NCBI GenBank assembly: GCA_903906615.1
Contig: CAIVKT010000649.1
Coordinates: 1 to 5,414, forward strand
Origin: an uncultured Bacteroidota bacterium
Lineage (GTDB): Bacteria > Bacteroidota > Bacteroidia > Chitinophagales > Chitinophagaceae
Direction of reading: 5' to 3'
DNA: 5,414 bases
Shown in pieces: positions 1 through 5,414 of the stretch. Made by a program: the position numbers and the translations under genes. Under the pieces are notes generated by a model that had not been told where the DNA came from, did not search any database, and was given only the letters and a program-made list of their open reading frames with translations. Position 1 is the stretch's first letter. Every line of letters begins with the position of its first letter.

Positions 1-35
1 GCCGGCCCTCTTTATTTGGTGTATATACTACATAG

Positions 36-260
36 TATTGCGCCCATCCGGGGCCTGTGTGTTATGTTGTATTGCGCGAGTCGAAGGGCGTTGCCCCTCG
101 CCGGGGGATTTCGCCCATTCAGGGCTTGTGTTGTTGTATCGCGAATTCCCCAGGGCGTTGCCCCGGGCTAGGGTATTGCACCCCTTCAGGGCTTGTGGCA
201 CGTTGTATTGCGAGTCGAGGGGCGTTGCCCGCACGCCGAGGTATTTCACCCCTTCAGGGC
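36..260. repeat. Tandem array of ~67-bp units with two palindromes each
   Basis: Three full units and a partial fourth lie head to tail. The palindrome GGGCGTTGCCC occurs at 86-96, 153-163 and 220-230, exactly 67 bp apart. A second motif, (G/A)CCC-N5-GGGC, usually read as CCC(A/C)TTCAGGGCT, occurs at 42-54, 113-125, 180-192 and 248-260 (spacings 71, 67, 68). Between them is a semi-conserved TTGTAT(T/C)GCGA stretch. Both motifs can fold into small hairpins on either strand. Open frames through the array have repetitive Pro/Arg/Cys-rich translations and no plausible start context, so I read it as non-coding. Similar GGGCGTTGCCC-type palindromic repeats are, from memory, scattered in Bacteroidota genomes; a link to REP-like elements moved by a Y1 (RAYT-type) transposase is inference, and no transposase is present here. 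Positions 1-35 and 261-307 show nothing I can name. Confidence 0.85.
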
Positions 261-315
261 TGTTTTGATAATAAAAGGATAGCGGGTTTTCAAAATATGC
301 CCTTCTAATACCTAA

Positions 316-345
316 TTGGTATGCGCCATTATTGCGTTAACTTTG
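316..345 (+). promoter_or_regulatory. Bacteroidota-type promoter of the M16 peptidase gene
   Basis: A TTG at 316-318 (-33 element) is followed after exactly 19 bases by TAACTTTG at 338-345, a full match to the Bacteroidota -7 consensus TAnnTTTG recognised by the primary sigma factor of this phylum. Transcription should begin a few bases after 345, giving a short leader of about 15-20 bases before the ATG at 368. That leader is A-rich (CAATCAAAAAATAATC) and has no Shine-Dalgarno sequence, as is usual in the phylum. An inverted repeat, ATACC-N5-GGTAT (308-322), overlaps the -33 element. Confidence 0.7.
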
Positions 346-367
346 GCACCTCAATCAAAAAATAATC

Positions 368-1612
368 ATGCTTCATTTTGAGCGGTTCACATTAGCTAAC
401 GGATTAAGAGTATTAGTGCATATAGATAAGGCAACGCCAATGGTGGCGATGAATATATTGTATGATGTAGGGGCACGGGACGAAGATGCAGGCCGTACAG
501 GGTTTGCACACTTGTTCGAGCACCTGATGTTTGGCGGCAGCGTGAACATACCGGATTATGACGAGCCGCTGCAAATGGCGGGCGGAGAAAATAATGCCTA
601 CACCACCAACGACATCACCAATTACCATTTGCAACTGCCATTGAAAAATATAGAGACAGCCTTTTGGCTGGAAAGCGACCGGATGCTGTCGTTGGCCTTC
701 AGCGAAAAAAGCCTGGACGTGCAGAAGAAAGTAGTGAGCGAAGAATTTAAAGAGCATTACCTGAATAAGCCTTATGGCAATGCCTGGCACCTGCTGCGTG
801 AGCTGGCGTACAAGCAACACCCCTACCGCTGGCCGACTATAGGCAAGAACCTGCAACAGATAGAAGAAGCGCACCTGGATGAAGTAAAGGCTTTCTTCTT
901 TAAACACTACCTGCCTGTGAACGCCATTATGTGCGTGGCAGGAAATGTGACGGTGGAGGAGGTGAAAAAATTATCGGAAAAATGGTTTGAAAACATACCG
1001 GCTGGCGAGCCTTACATACGCAATATAACTGCCGAGCCTGCGCAGGAAGCAGCAAGAATGGAAACAGCACATGCAGATGTGCCCGTAGACGCGCTGTACA
1101 AGGCATGGCATATGGCCGGCAGACTGACACAACCCTACTATGCCGCAGACCTGATAACAGAGATCATGGGGAGTGGCTTCTCATCGAGGCTGTACCAACG
1201 GCTCGTGAAGGAACAACAACTCTTCAGTACGGTGAACTGCTACCACACAGGCAGCCTGGACCCCGGATTGCTGGTAGTAGAAGGCAAGGTGCGGGAAGGT
1301 AAGACGCTGGAAGAAGCCAATGCTGCTGTGGAACTGGAGATAGCCCACTTGCTGAATGATGGCGTAACAGGTGACGAACTGCAAAAAGCAAAAAATAAAA
1401 TAGAAGCGCTGATAGCCTTTGAAGATATGAGCCTGCTGAGCCGCGCCAATAACCTGGCGTTTTATGAGCTGATGGGCGATGCGCAACTGATCAACGAAGA
1501 GTGGGGCAAGTACCAGAACATAACGCCCGATATACTAATAGCCACAGCGAAAAATATTTTCAGGGCTGAGAACAGCAGTACGTTGTTTTATAGAAAGAAT
1601 GAGCAGGCGTAA
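368..1612 (+). CDS. M16B-family zinc metallopeptidase (insulinase/processing-peptidase type)
   Basis: A 414-residue peptidase, close to the usual size of single-unit M16B proteins, which cut peptides inside a clamshell formed by two halves or two subunits. The inverted zinc motif HxxEH is intact at residues 48-52 (His48, Glu51 catalytic, His52). The third zinc ligand is most likely Glu126 in VVSEEF; the position seven residues before it, glutamate in pitrilysin (Glu162), is Gln119 here. Other family features are the N-terminal TLANGLRVLVH strand, the GGENNAYTTNDITNY substrate-edge segment (residues 72-86), GNVTVEEV (192-199) and SSRLYQRLVKE (272-282) in the second half. There is no signal peptide or membrane segment, so it should be cytoplasmic. 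Related proteins often act with a second M16 subunit that lacks zinc but supplies an Arg/Tyr pair; no such gene is next to it here. It has its own promoter and terminator, so it appears monocistronic. Substrate is unknown. The ATG at 368 fits the promoter spacing and the family N-terminus. Confidence 0.93.
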   Translation: MLHFERFTLANGLRVLVHIDKATPMVAMNILYDVGARDEDAGRTGFAHLFEHLMFGGSVNIPDYDEPLQMAGGENNAYTTNDITNYHLQLPLKNIETAFWLESDRMLSLAFSEKSLDVQKKVVSEEFKEHYLNKPYGNAWHLLRELAYKQHPYRWPTIGKNLQQIEEAHLDEVKAFFFKHYLPVNAIMCVAGNVTVEEVKKLSEKWFENIPAGEPYIRNITAEPAQEAARMETAHADVPVDALYKAWHMAGRLTQPYYAADLITEIMGSGFSSRLYQRLVKEQQLFSTVNCYHTGSLDPGLLVVEGKVREGKTLEEANAAVELEIAHLLNDGVTGDELQKAKNKIEALIAFEDMSLLSRANNLAFYELMGDAQLINEEWGKYQNITPDILIATAKNIFRAENSSTLFYRKNEQA

Positions 1613-1628
1613 GAGAATTGAGTAACGC

Positions 1629-1664
1629 AAGGGAAGCCCGCGATGATGCGGGCTTCCCTTTTTT
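1629..1664 (+). terminator. Rho-independent terminator of the M16 gene
   Basis: A perfect 11-bp GC-rich stem (GGGAAGCCCGC at 1631-1641 paired with 1648-1658) has a 6-base loop GATGAT and runs into six T residues (1659-1664); AA at 1629-1630 can extend the stem to 13 bp. It begins 16 bases after the stop codon. The hairpin also lies after the convergent small gene, but read on the minus strand its T tail is only two bases, so it is likely weaker in that direction. Confidence 0.92.
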
Positions 1665-1677
1665 AAAGGCATTATGC

Positions 1678-1917
1678 TTACTTGGCCTTTGTTGTTGTTG
1701 TTTTGGTAGCAGGGGCTGTTGTGGCCTTAGTGTTTTTGCCGGTCTGCTTTGTTTTTGTTGGCATTGTCTGCTCACCCTTTTGCTTTTCAGTGGCAGTGGG
1801 GGCCTTTGTTGTTGCAGTTGTTGTTTTAGCAGTTGCCTTTGCGCCAGTCTGTGCGTTAGCAAAAGATGTTGCGAGCATTCCGGTTGCGATAGTCATCGCG
1901 AAGATCATTTTTTTCAT
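1678..1917 (-). CDS. Small exported Thr/Lys/Ala-rich basic protein, function unknown
   Basis: A 79-residue protein with a clear Sec signal peptide: Lys2-Lys3, a hydrophobic core MIFAMTIATGMLATSF, and an Ala20-Asn21-Ala22 type I signal peptidase site before Gln23. The predicted mature part has 57 residues, of which I count 21 Thr, 12 Lys and 10 Ala, with only two acidic residues and no Cys, so it is strongly basic, of low complexity and probably disordered. Its two ends resemble each other (TGAKATAKTTTATTKA and TGKNTKATTAPATKTTTTKA), hinting at an internal duplication. The ATG follows an A-rich leader with AAAGGG just upstream, plausible for this phylum. It is convergent with the peptidase gene and stands alone. 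Small basic periplasmic proteins of this kind occur in Bacteroidota, but I recognise no named family. Binding to a polyanion such as lipopolysaccharide or extracellular DNA would be a guess. The signal peptide and composition argue for a real gene; the hydrophobic frames on the opposite strand are its shadow. Confidence 0.75.
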   Translation of the reverse strand: MKKMIFAMTIATGMLATSFANAQTGAKATAKTTTATTKAPTATEKQKGEQTMPTKTKQTGKNTKATTAPATKTTTTKAK

Positions 1918-1965
1918 AACCCTTTGTTTTTGTTTTGGTTACAGATACCTATTCACATAACGTGC

Positions 1966-1973
1966 CAAAGTAT
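1966..1973 (-). promoter_or_regulatory. Possible -7 element for the small exported protein gene
   Basis: Read on the minus strand, this is ATACTTTG followed by GCAC, resembling the peptidase promoter (AACTTTGGCAC in both contexts, apart from the first base). It has one base too few between TA and TTTG for the TAnnTTTG consensus, and I found no TTG at the expected 19-21 bases upstream. If used, the leader would be about 40 bases long. Weak call. Confidence 0.25.
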
Positions 1974-2024
1974 TTTTCGGAATTGTTAAAATAGGAGATG
2001 GTTCAAGTAGACCACATTATACTT

Positions 2025-2199
2025 TGTCCTTCGCAAATGTTTCGGCTAAAGCCAACATTACTACGCTTAACCACGGCCTAAAGGCCGCGGCAACTGGTGT
2101 TTCGCAAATATCCTGTCCCAAATGAGACATCGTGAGTTTTTGTGTGCTGTACCGATCTGGCATTACCTGTCCTTCGCGAGGGCGTTGGTGAGGACCAAC
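2025..2199. repeat. Cluster of short palindromes and direct repeats in gene-free DNA
   Basis: This lies in the ~380-bp stretch between the small gene and ftsZ, where I see no gene. It contains GGCT-AA-AGCC (2044-2053), CGGCCT-AA-AGGCCG (2074-2087, extended to 2071-2090 with one mismatched pair), and GTTGGT-GAGG-ACCAAC (2184-2199). A 9-base direct repeat TTCGCAAAT brackets the first two palindromes (2030-2038 and 2101-2109). A 10-base direct repeat TGTCCTTCGC occurs at 2025-2034 and 2168-2177. The pattern resembles interspersed palindromic repeats of Bacteroidota intergenic DNA (an impression from memory). Frames through it have no credible start or protein-like composition. Confidence 0.6.
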
Positions 2200-2237
2200 A
2201 TCAGCGTGTTATTATTTCCTTTGCGTTTATTTCAAAT

Positions 2238-2265
2238 AAAAAAGCTCCCGTTGGAAAACGGGAGC
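2238..2265 (-). terminator. Rho-independent terminator of the ftsA-ftsZ transcript
   Basis: On the minus strand, a perfect 9-bp stem (GCTCCCGTT paired with AACGGGAGC, 2257-2265 and 2244-2252) closes a 4-base loop TTCC and is followed by TTTTTT (2243-2238) and then ATTTG. It starts 36 bases after the ftsZ stop codon, which implies ftsZ is the last gene of this transcript. A small AT-only inverted repeat (TTTATTT-C-AAATAAA, 2226-2240) overlaps the tail. Confidence 0.92.
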
Positions 2266-2301
2266 CTATGCAATATGTAATTAAACAAAAGAAACGAGTT
2301 A

Positions 2302-3939
2302 TCAATCGGGCTTTTTGCCGTCGAGGAAAGTGTTGATTGTCTGTATGGCTGCCTGGGGGTTATCCGGGTTATCGTTCACACCTACTGAGTAGCCACTGTA
2401 ATAAGAATCGGAGGAGGCAATGCCGTTATCGAGCTTCATGTTCTTGCGCATATAGGCAGGCACGGCTTCCATCTCGTCATTGCTTTCGGAGCCTTTGATG
2501 TTGAAGCTCATGCGGCGCAGGCGCTCGGCACGGTCTTCGAGGGCCCTCTTCTGCTCTTCGAAGCGTTGCTTTTCTTCGATCTCCTCAGCAGAGAGTATGC
2601 GCTCGCCTATTTTCATAACAGGTAATTGTTGTGCAGGCTCTTCATTTTTAATGATGAGCTTCAGCGGGCTTTCCTCGGGCTTTTTGGTTTCCTGCACATA
2701 CATGGTGTTATTGTCAGCAGCAGCAATGAACTGCTCTTCTACCGGCTGCATATAGCCTTCCTTCAGTTCGGCCATATATTCTTCCTGTGTAGCATTGGGC
2801 TCTACATGATTTACCACGGGCATTTCTACCAGTGTTGGCGCCATTTGCTCCGGCTCTCTTGCTGCCATTTTCATTTCAGGGATCTTGCGCTCAGCAGTGT
2901 TTGCATTATTTGCCAACGTAACAACGATCTTCTCCGGCTCATTGTTACGGGCGGGATATTCCATCTTGATGTCTTTGTGGTCAAAGCCTGTAGCGATGAC
3001 TGTAACAGAGATGTGATCGCCAAGGTTAGGATCGTGTCCCATACCGAGGATAACATCGCAATTGTCACCGGCTTGTTGCTGCACATAAGCCTGTATGGCT
3101 TCCGCCTCATCCATAGTGTGCTCGTACTCGCCAGATGATGAAGTGATATTGAGCAGGAGCCATTTAGCGCCGCGGATATCGCTGTCGTTGAGGAGTGGAG
3201 AGTTGAGTGCTTCTTCCACGGCCTGCAGGGCGCGGTTCTCACCGGTAGCGGTAGCGCTACCGAGGATGGCCACACCGCCATTCTTCATAACGGTGCATAC
3301 ATCGGCAAAGTCAACGTTGATCTGGCCGGTAGAGGTGATCACATCAGTGATACATTTTGCGGCTGTAGCAAGGATATCATCAGCCTTGGCAAATGCTTTT
3401 GTAAAGGGCAGGTTGCCGAACTGCTGGCGCAGCTTATCGTTGGAAATAATGAGGATAGTATCCACATTATCGCGCATACGGTCTATGCCTTCCTGCGCCT
3501 GCTTCATGCGCTTGCGGCCTTCGTAGGTGAACGGAGTGGTAACGATGCCCACCGTGAGGATGCCGAGGTCGCGGCATATCTTAGATACCACGGGCGCGCC
3601 GCCTGTACCTGTACCACCGCCCATACCGGCAGTGATGAAGGCCATGCGGGTGTTCACTTTCAATATTTTCGCCACATCTTCCAGGCTTTCTTCGCAGGAT
3701 TGCTTGCCCACTTCGGGGTTTGCACCTGCTCCTAGCCCCTGTGTAAGGTGCGGGCCGAGCTGTATCTTATTAGCCACAGGGCTTAAAGCCAGTGCCTGCG
3801 AATCGGTATTGCATACCACAAAATCCACACCTTCTATACCAAGGCTATGCATGTAATTCACGGCGTTGCCGCCACCTCCGCCTACGCCAATCACTTTGAT
3901 TATTGACGATTGATTTTTGGGGATCTCGAAATGTATCAT
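2302..3939 (-). CDS. ftsZ: Cell division protein FtsZ (tubulin-like GTPase)
   Basis: FtsZ polymerises with GTP into the division ring at midcell and recruits the septal wall-synthesis machinery. The 545-residue product has the whole GTPase core: GVGGGGGNAVN (residues 18-28), CNTD (43-46), the tubulin signature GGGTGTG (107-113), PFTYEG (136-141), and the T7 loop NVDFAD (208-213), whose Asp210 and Asp213 complete the active site of the neighbouring subunit. The core ends near residue 325. A linker of about 165 residues follows, rich in Glu, Pro and Gln, with a charged, probably helical stretch at 450-477. The tail has PAYMRK (494-499) and ends NTFLDGKKPD, the region that binds FtsA and other partners. 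At 545 residues it is far longer than E. coli FtsZ (383), which is usual for Bacteroidota. The ATG at 3939 gives the standard N-terminus. The TGA stop is followed at once by an in-frame TAA. It lies 86 bp after ftsA, with no promoter found between them. Confidence 0.98.
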   Translation of the reverse strand: MIHFEIPKNQSSIIKVIGVGGGGGNAVNYMHSLGIEGVDFVVCNTDSQALALSPVANKIQLGPHLTQGLGAGANPEVGKQSCEESLEDVAKILKVNTRMAFITAGMGGGTGTGGAPVVSKICRDLGILTVGIVTTPFTYEGRKRMKQAQEGIDRMRDNVDTILIISNDKLRQQFGNLPFTKAFAKADDILATAAKCITDVITSTGQINVDFADVCTVMKNGGVAILGSATATGENRALQAVEEALNSPLLNDSDIRGAKWLLLNITSSSGEYEHTMDEAEAIQAYVQQQAGDNCDVILGMGHDPNLGDHISVTVIATGFDHKDIKMEYPARNNEPEKIVVTLANNANTAERKIPEMKMAAREPEQMAPTLVEMPVVNHVEPNATQEEYMAELKEGYMQPVEEQFIAAADNNTMYVQETKKPEESPLKLIIKNEEPAQQLPVMKIGERILSAEEIEEKQRFEEQKRALEDRAERLRRMSFNIKGSESNDEMEAVPAYMRKNMKLDNGIASSDSYYSGYSVGVNDNPDNPQAAIQTINTFLDGKKPD

Positions 3940-3974
3940 GTGCTAATAGTTTGTTTGGGTTAGTGAAAAATTGA

Positions 3975-4023
3975 TTAGTTGTGAGTTGTTACTTTAGTAG
4001 TTGTGTATTATTAGTAGTTGTGT
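3975..4023. repeat. Short direct repeats in the ftsA-ftsZ spacer
   Basis: The 13-base sequence TTAGTAGTTGTGT occurs at 3994-4006 and 4011-4023, 17 bp apart, and a shorter relative TTAGTTGTG lies at 3975-3983. On the minus strand, the sense strand of the genes, these read ACACAACTACTAA, giving an unstructured A/C/T-rich spacer with almost no G. No TAnnTTTG promoter and no hairpin terminator is visible between 3940 and 4025, which favours readthrough from ftsA into ftsZ. Confidence 0.6.
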
Positions 4024-4025
4024 TA

Positions 4026-5414
4026 TTAGTTTATTTCCTGGTCTTCCACGTCTTCAAACATTTTCATGAACTTACCTTTAAGCCCATCAAATAAGTTCTT
4101 CACTTTCTCATTGCGCTTACGCGCTTTTTCCCTGTTCACTTCGGCGATCTCTTCCGCGGTGGGCCTTGTGGGCTCTGCCGCACCAGGCACATGCAATACA
4201 GGCGCAGGCATCTCGCTGATGATCTCTTCTACCTGCCCGGCGGGTATGTGAATGTAGTTTACATTTTCGCCGGAGAACTCCATTTTGCCACTTTCGAAAT
4301 CGTGATAGCCGCGCAAAATTAAGCCAATACAAGTGGAATACATAGGGTTCATCAAACTTTCGTTATGCCCACCCGCAAGATGCTCATTGGGGTAACCAAT
4401 ACGCGCGCCAAGACCGGTGACAAATTCGGTGAGCTGCCTGATGTGCTTGAGCTGCGCGCCGCCACCTGTGAGGATGATGCCACCATACAAACGCTTGTCG
4501 AGATCTATCTGCTTGAGGTGGTACACCACGTAGTCGAGTATCTCGTGCATGCGCGCCTGGATGATATGTGCGAGGTTGCGCACGGAAATTTCCTTGGGTG
4601 GCAAGCCACGCAGGCCGGGTATGGTGATGTAGGCATTTGCATTAGCCTCCTCGGCCAGGGCATCGCCAAACTGCACCTTCATCTGCTCGGCCTGCGCACG
4701 CAACACACCTAAGCCATTGCGGATGTCGTTAGTGATGTTGACACCCGCGTAAGGAATTACAGCAGTATGCTTGAGTATACCATCATAGAAAACAGCCATA
4801 TCGGTGGTGCCGCCGCCAATATCCACAATAGCCACACCGGCTTCGAGGTCTTCATCGTTCATTACAGCGGCGGCAGAAGCCAGTGGCTGCAATACGAGAT
4901 CGCGGGTGGTGAGCTTAGACTTATCCACACAGCGTTTGATGTTGCGGATGGCATTGCGGTCGCCGGTGATGATATGGAAGTTGGCGCCTATCTTAACGCC
5001 GCTCATACCAATGGGGTCAACCACATATGCAGTATTATCTACGGTAAAATCCTGCGGAACGATGTCTATGATCTGGTCGCCGGCAGGTATGTACGTTCTA
5101 TACTGATCTCGGATGAGGAGGTCTATATCCACCTTGCTGATCTCAATATCCACGTTGGAGCGAACACGGTCGCCACGTGTTTGCAGGCTTTTGATGTGCT
5201 GGCCTGCGATGCCTACGTACACCTCCTTCACCTCCAGGTTGGGATTAGAGAGGATGCACTTTTCCATAGCCTGCTCAATAGAGCGGATACACTGCTCAAT
5301 GTTCATGACCACGCCATGACTGACACCGGCAGACTCGGCACGGCCTACACCGAGTATCTCCAGCTTGCCATATTCGTTTTTGCGACCGGCAATGGCTACG
5401 ACTTTTGTGGTGCC
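4026..5414 (-). CDS. ftsA: Cell division protein FtsA, N-terminus cut by window edge
   Basis: FtsA is an actin-family ATPase that tethers FtsZ polymers to the inner face of the cytoplasmic membrane and links them to later division proteins. The frame stays open to the window edge and gives 462 residues, starting GTTKVVAIAG, the phosphate-1 loop normally preceded by DI. Only about 10-15 residues and the start codon should therefore be missing; GTG or ATG codons near 5312 and 5306 are internal. In window numbering, the FtsA-specific 1C domain begins around VGIAGQHIKS (67-76), the phosphate-2 motif DIGGGTTD is at 198-205, and the adenosine-binding LTGGGAQL is at 315-322. The C-terminus carries a basic stretch (REKARKRNEK) and then an amphipathic helix VKNLFDGLKGKFMKMFED (about 438-455), which fits the membrane-targeting helix of the family. 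The stop is a tandem TAA TAA. ftsZ follows directly, the usual dcw order; ftsQ and murC would be expected upstream, outside the window. Confidence 0.97.
   Translation of the reverse strand, partial: GTTKVVAIAGRKNEYGKLEILGVGRAESAGVSHGVVMNIEQCIRSIEQAMEKCILSNPNLEVKEVYVGIAGQHIKSLQTRGDRVRSNVDIEISKVDIDLLIRDQYRTYIPAGDQIIDIVPQDFTVDNTAYVVDPIGMSGVKIGANFHIITGDRNAIRNIKRCVDKSKLTTRDLVLQPLASAAAVMNDEDLEAGVAIVDIGGGTTDMAVFYDGILKHTAVIPYAGVNITNDIRNGLGVLRAQAEQMKVQFGDALAEEANANAYITIPGLRGLPPKEISVRNLAHIIQARMHEILDYVVYHLKQIDLDKRLYGGIILTGGGAQLKHIRQLTEFVTGLGARIGYPNEHLAGGHNESLMNPMYSTCIGLILRGYHDFESGKMEFSGENVNYIHIPAGQVEEIISEMPAPVLHVPGAAEPTRPTAEEIAEVNREKARKRNEKVKNLFDGLKGKFMKMFEDVEDQEIN

Noticed and set aside
36..260. CRISPR array
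   Set aside because: The units are about 67 bp and repeat along their length with two palindromes; there are no identical 25-40 bp repeats separated by unique spacers, and no cas genes.
38..308. Two plus-strand open frames and one minus-strand frame of about 73-83 codons over the tandem array
   Set aside because: Their translations simply reflect the 67-bp repeat (recurring FRACGTLYC or PSGL-like strings) and they lack credible start contexts, so they are not genes.
1618..1989. Hydrophobic Val/Leu/Cys-rich open frames on the plus strand, resembling a membrane protein
   Set aside because: They are the antisense image of the Thr/Lys/Ala codons of the small exported protein; the minus strand has a textbook signal peptide and a proper start, and the plus frames start inside or beside a terminator.
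2018..2026. TATACTTTG on the plus strand, resembling a promoter -7 element
   Set aside because: It has the wrong TA-to-TTTG spacing for TAnnTTTG and no plus-strand gene follows before ftsZ.
2142..2336. 64-codon plus-strand frame between the repeats and ftsZ
   Set aside because: It crosses a palindromic repeat and the ftsZ terminator, overlaps the ftsZ end, and has no protein-like composition.
2626..3138. Long plus-strand frames inside ftsZ, the longest 170 codons
   Set aside because: They are antisense shadows of a gene with complete FtsZ motifs on the minus strand.
5304..5312. GTG/ATG codons as the start of ftsA
   Set aside because: The frame continues upstream to the window edge and encodes the conserved GTTK phosphate-1 loop, so the true start is beyond 5414.

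Overview
The window looks like chromosomal DNA from a Bacteroidota bacterium, most likely in or near the Chitinophagaceae. This rests on several things seen in the sequence. FtsZ is long, with an extended acidic/glutamine-rich linker and a PAYMRK...NTFLD type tail. The M16 peptidase resembles the Bacteroidota M16B type. Leaders before start codons are A-rich and lack Shine-Dalgarno sites. One good promoter fits the Bacteroidota pattern TTG-N19-TAnnTTTG. No database search was possible, so the genus is not claimed.

Left part (1-367): no gene. Positions 36-260 hold a roughly 67-bp tandem repeat, three full units and a partial fourth, built from two short palindromes (GGGCGTTGCCC and GCCC-N5-GGGC). 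A promoter at 316-345 follows and drives a plus-strand gene for a cytoplasmic zinc peptidase of family M16 (368-1612), which ends in a strong hairpin terminator (1629-1664).

Middle (1678-2301): a convergent minus-strand gene encodes a tiny exported protein rich in Thr, Lys and Ala (1678-1917). Next comes about 380 bp without a gene, carrying a cluster of short palindromes and direct repeats (2025-2199) and the terminator of the cell-division genes (2238-2265, minus strand).

Right part (2302-5414): the end of a dcw (division and cell wall) cluster on the minus strand, ftsA then ftsZ. FtsA is cut by the window edge and lacks only its first residues. The genes are 86 bp apart with no promoter recognised between them, so they are probably cotranscribed. 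FtsA is the actin-like membrane tether and FtsZ the tubulin-like GTPase that forms the division ring. ftsZ is followed by a terminator, so it appears to be the last gene of the transcript.

The genes are mostly ordinary core functions and I found no convincing new multi-gene system. The least explained content is the two families of short palindromic repeats flanking the M16/small-protein pair, and the unidentified small secreted basic protein.
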